Assembly (NCBI RefSeq): GCF_001591805.1 | Contig: NZ_BCVP01000010.1 | Coordinates: 186,001-250,000 of the forward strand | Source of the DNA: Neobacillus novalis NBRC 102450 | GTDB taxonomy: Bacteria > Bacillota > Bacilli > Bacillales > Cytobacillaceae | DNA: 64,000 bases | Reading direction: 5' to 3' | In this document: positions 61,892 to 64,000 of the stretch, piece by piece | Numbering within the stretch: position 1 is the first letter of the stretch | Layout of the letters: each line of letters begins with the position of its first letter | The notes under the pieces: model-generated | The model's database searches: none | Told to the model about the DNA's origin: nothing | The model's input: the letters and a program-made list of their open reading frames with translations, nothing else | Program-made: the position numbers and the translations under genes

Positions 61892-61909
61892 ATGTGAAAT
61901 ATTTCACAA
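61892..61909. promoter_or_regulatory. Rex operator 1
   Basis: ATGTGAAATATTTCACAA, one mismatch from the Rex consensus TTGTGAANNNNTTCACAA, just downstream of the promoter. Confidence 0.85.
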
Positions 61910-61945
61910 TACATAAAAAACATTTGCTTATTTTTTTAAAATGAA

Positions 61946-61963
61946 TTGTGAAATATTTCACAT
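61946..61963. promoter_or_regulatory. Rex operator 2
   Basis: TTGTGAAATATTTCACAT, one mismatch from consensus, centred 54 bases after operator 1. An upstream open frame begins inside it and is therefore not translated as such. Confidence 0.88.
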
Positions 61964-62006
61964 TCAAAAAGAGAAAAAATATATTAATGGGTGTAAGGAG
62001 TGGAGA

Positions 62007-63233
62007 ATGATGACAAGACCAAAGATTTTAATTCTCGGAGCAGGATATGGCGGACTCATCACAAGTAAAAGCCTGGAGAAGTTATTAAAATCAGGCGAAG
62101 CAGATGTTACCTTAATTAATAAACATGATTATCATTACCTGACAACACAGCTTATTAAAACAGGAGCAGGAACAGCAGCAGACCGGCAAATTGCCATCTC
62201 AATTCCTGAATTAATTAATTCTGACAAGACTCATTTTCTTAAAGCAGCGGTGTCTTCGGTTGATATCGAGAACCAAGAGGTCCATCTTGAAGGCGGAAAT
62301 ACGATTCCATATGATTATTTATTAATCGCACTGGGATTTGAAGTGGATACGTATGGAATTCCTGGTGTTAAAGAAAATGCCTTTCAAATCCGCAGTTTTA
62401 GAAGTTCCAAAGCGATTTACCATCATATCATTAAACAATTTAACCTTTACAAAGAAGATAGCGACCCTTCTCGATTAACGTTTGTTGTCGCTGGCGGCGG
62501 TTTTACCGGAATTGAGATGCTTGGGGAATTAGCGGACGGTCTCCCAAATCTGTGTAAGCAGTATGATATCCCATTTGAAAAAGTCCGGATTATTGCTGTC
62601 GAAGCTGCACCATCTGTTATACCGTTTTTCCCTAAGCAATCGATCCAATATGCAACATTCGTTTTAGAAAAACGCAATATCGAGTTACTAACAGGAAGGA
62701 AAATGCTGGAATGTACTCCTGAAAAAATCCGTCTTGAGAATAATATCGATATTCCAACTCGGACGTTAATTTGGTCTTGTGGTGTAAAAGGAAACACCAT
62801 CGTTCAAAACTGGGGACTTCCGATTGAAAAAGGAAAAATCCCAGTAGACGCGTGCCTTCGCGTTAAAAACATGAATAACGTCTTTAGTATCGGTGACTGC
62901 TCCTTATTCATGAAGGATGAGAAAAACGCATTACCGCCAACCGCACAAGTGGCCCTGCAACAAGCACCTATATGTGCGAAAAACATTGTCGCTACATTGC
63001 GAGGAGAAACATTAAAACCGTTTGAATATCACCATAAAGGCTCAGTCGCGTCGATTGGACTCATGGCTGCCGTTGGTAAAGTAGGTAATTTCCGCTTATC
63101 CGGTTTATTTGGAGCCTTTATGAAACAGGTCATTGAAGCCCGCTATTTATTTAATCTTGGCGGCCCAGCCCTGATTATTAAGCAGCACTTTGGCGTCAGC
63201 CGTGAACCAGTAAAGGTAACGGCAAAACAATAA
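62007..63233 (+). CDS. ndh: Type II NADH dehydrogenase (NDH-2)
   Basis: 408 aa. Two Rossmann motifs, LILGAGYGGLITSKSL (FAD) and FVVAGGGFTGIEMLGELADG (NADH), and a C-terminal amphipathic segment for membrane attachment. Transfers electrons from NADH to menaquinone without proton pumping. The ATG at 62007 has AAGGAG six bases upstream. Two Rex operators lie ahead, so expression should rise at high NADH/NAD+ as in B. subtilis. Confidence 0.94.
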   Translation: MMTRPKILILGAGYGGLITSKSLEKLLKSGEADVTLINKHDYHYLTTQLIKTGAGTAADRQIAISIPELINSDKTHFLKAAVSSVDIENQEVHLEGGNTIPYDYLLIALGFEVDTYGIPGVKENAFQIRSFRSSKAIYHHIIKQFNLYKEDSDPSRLTFVVAGGGFTGIEMLGELADGLPNLCKQYDIPFEKVRIIAVEAAPSVIPFFPKQSIQYATFVLEKRNIELLTGRKMLECTPEKIRLENNIDIPTRTLIWSCGVKGNTIVQNWGLPIEKGKIPVDACLRVKNMNNVFSIGDCSLFMKDEKNALPPTAQVALQQAPICAKNIVATLRGETLKPFEYHHKGSVASIGLMAAVGKVGNFRLSGLFGAFMKQVIEARYLFNLGGPALIIKQHFGVSREPVKVTAKQ

Positions 63234-63312
63234 TTTAACTAATGATCATGCTTATTTTCCCTGGCAGCAGGGCACCCCTCCCCCGCTTGCCAATTGATTA
63301 GACTATAGAACA

Positions 63313-63380
63313 CCAGCCTTAAATCCCCCAATTTAAGGCTGGCAGCCCCATTCCAACTATCTGGAATGGGGCTGTTTCTA
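63313..63380. terminator. Two hairpins between ndh and the VOC gene
   Basis: AGCCTTAAAT/ATTTAAGGCT and CAGCCCCATTCCA/TGGAATGGGGCTG, the second followed by TTTCTATT. They close the two convergent units. Confidence 0.7.
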
Positions 63381-63749
63381 TTAAATCCACTCTAAAAATT
63401 CAAGGCGATTCCCAAATGGGTCATGAACATGAATTCGGTTCGCTCCCGGGAGATTGTCGTCGGAAGTAAAGGCAACTTGTTCCTCACTCAGATGCGTTTT
63501 TAATTCCTCGATATTATCAACAACAAATGCCGGATGAGCCTTCTTAGCGGGTGAAAATGGTTCTTCGACACCAATGTGGATTTGAAAGGTTCCAAATTCA
63601 AACCAGGCCCCGCCTCGTTTCTTTAATTCCTCCGGCTTTTCGACTTCTGCTAACCCAAGAATTCCGCTAAAAAATCCTCTGGCTGCTTCTTCACAACCCT
63701 TCGGCGCAGCAAGCTGGACATGATCGATTTTTTTTATCATAAACGACAT
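63381..63749 (-). CDS. VOC-family (glyoxalase/bleomycin-resistance-like) protein
   Basis: 122 aa from the ATG at 63749, chosen because GGGGGG lies a few bases upstream. The pattern IDHVQLAAPKGCEEAARGFFSGILGLAEVEK, FEFGTFQIHIG and HDPFGNRLEFLEWI fits the VOC fold with metal ligand positions at His, His/Glu and Glu. Substrate unknown. Confidence 0.9.
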   Translation of the reverse strand: MSFMIKKIDHVQLAAPKGCEEAARGFFSGILGLAEVEKPEELKKRGGAWFEFGTFQIHIGVEEPFSPAKKAHPAFVVDNIEELKTHLSEEQVAFTSDDNLPGANRIHVHDPFGNRLEFLEWI

Positions 63750-63834
63750 AATGATTCCCCCCATTTTTTCGTTCTTATCTTTCCTTTACTATTTTATAAA
63801 AAAGTCAATTTTTCGGCACATTCGAATAATTAAG

Positions 63835-63866
63835 AAAGCTATTCCCGACTTAACGGAAATAGCTTT
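63835..63866 (-). terminator. Terminator after the ABC-2 permease
   Basis: AAAGCTATT...AATAGCTTT arms around ACTTAA; on the minus strand TCTTAATT follows, so a weak T-run. Confidence 0.55.
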
Positions 63867-63869
63867 TCG

Positions 63870-64000
63870 TTAATAGACATCCTTTTTGGTGAAGACAAAA
63901 AATGAAACGAATAACGCGGCAGCCCACCAAACGAAAAGGATCATTATTGAAAAGGAAAGATTCATTCCTTCAATCGGCGGCGCCGTTCCTTTCATATAGT
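63870..64000 (-). CDS. C-terminal end of an ABC-2 type permease (partial)
   Basis: 43 codons visible before the TAA at 63870, ending FSIMILFVWWAAALFVSFFVFTKKDVY: a last membrane helix followed by a basic short tail, as in ABC-2 (NatB/YhfP-like) permeases. The rest lies outside the window. Confidence 0.6.
   Translation of the reverse strand, partial: YMKGTAPPIEGMNLSFSIMILFVWWAAALFVSFFVFTKKDVY

Noticed and set aside
61941..62006. N-terminal extension of Ndh
   Set aside because: It starts inside a Rex operator, has no ribosome binding site, and the ATG at 62007 has AAGGAG and gives the normal FAD-motif start.

Overview
The window comes from a low-GC, endospore-forming Bacillaceae bacterium, probably Bacillus or Neobacillus-like. 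The evidence is two spore-germinant receptor loci, a dlt operon, PerR-boxed katA, Rex operators on ndh, yybP-ykoY and cobalamin riboswitches, Gram-positive ribosome binding sites with many GTG/TTG starts, and dispersed Bacillaceae intergenic repeats. There are no rRNA or tRNA genes, no CRISPR array and no complete prophage or IS element.

Layout. 1-2614: end of a germination operon (gerA family, then Ger(x)C cut by the window edge). 2.7-8.7 kb: small membrane proteins, a MITE-like repeat, an aldo/keto reductase, an MFS exporter, an orphan phage-type holin and a MacB-type ABC transporter. 8.8-11.7 kb: class A PBP, then an array of 52-bp hairpin repeats. 11.7-17.9 kb: an operon behind a cobalamin riboswitch encoding a sortase-anchored protein, a lipoprotein and a full ECF transporter, readable as a surface-to-cytoplasm vitamin B12 relay. 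18-28.8 kb: GyrI-like protein, katA, YwbE, cold-shock protein, HAD phosphatase, a TerD-domain fusion protein, an ABC exporter, a HesB-like protein with a natural His tail, pssA, a PAP2 phosphatase and a DUF347-type membrane protein. 28.9-33.6 kb: response regulator, histidine kinase, ABC-2 transporter and a secreted protein. 33.7-36.3 kb: a TerC-family protein under a Mn riboswitch, and an M32 carboxypeptidase. 36.6-47 kb: two convergent, paralogous three-subunit molybdenum hydroxylase operons flanking a Gln-rich protein, a class B PBP and a second 52-bp hairpin array. 47-54 kb: hemolysin-III protein, TVP38/DedA-like protein, a radical SAM/SPASM protein and a complete gerA-gerB-gerC operon. 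54-64 kb: CorA, M42 peptidase, dltXABCD, TatA, a His-rich secreted protein, Rex-controlled NDH-2, a VOC protein and the end of an ABC-2 permease.

How the parts work together. Several units concern the envelope: two PBPs, D-alanylation of teichoic acids, PssA/PAP2 lipid enzymes and a TCS/ABC module. Two RNA switches tie transport to cobalamin and manganese. The most distinctive unit is the riboswitch-controlled cobalamin locus. Its wall protein carries two DUF4430-like beta domains followed by an alpha/alpha-barrel-like region, the reverse of the domain order of mammalian intrinsic factor, and ends in an LPNTA sorting signal. The most unusual non-coding structure is the pair of arrays of the same 52-bp-period palindromic repeat, both in gaps between convergent genes.
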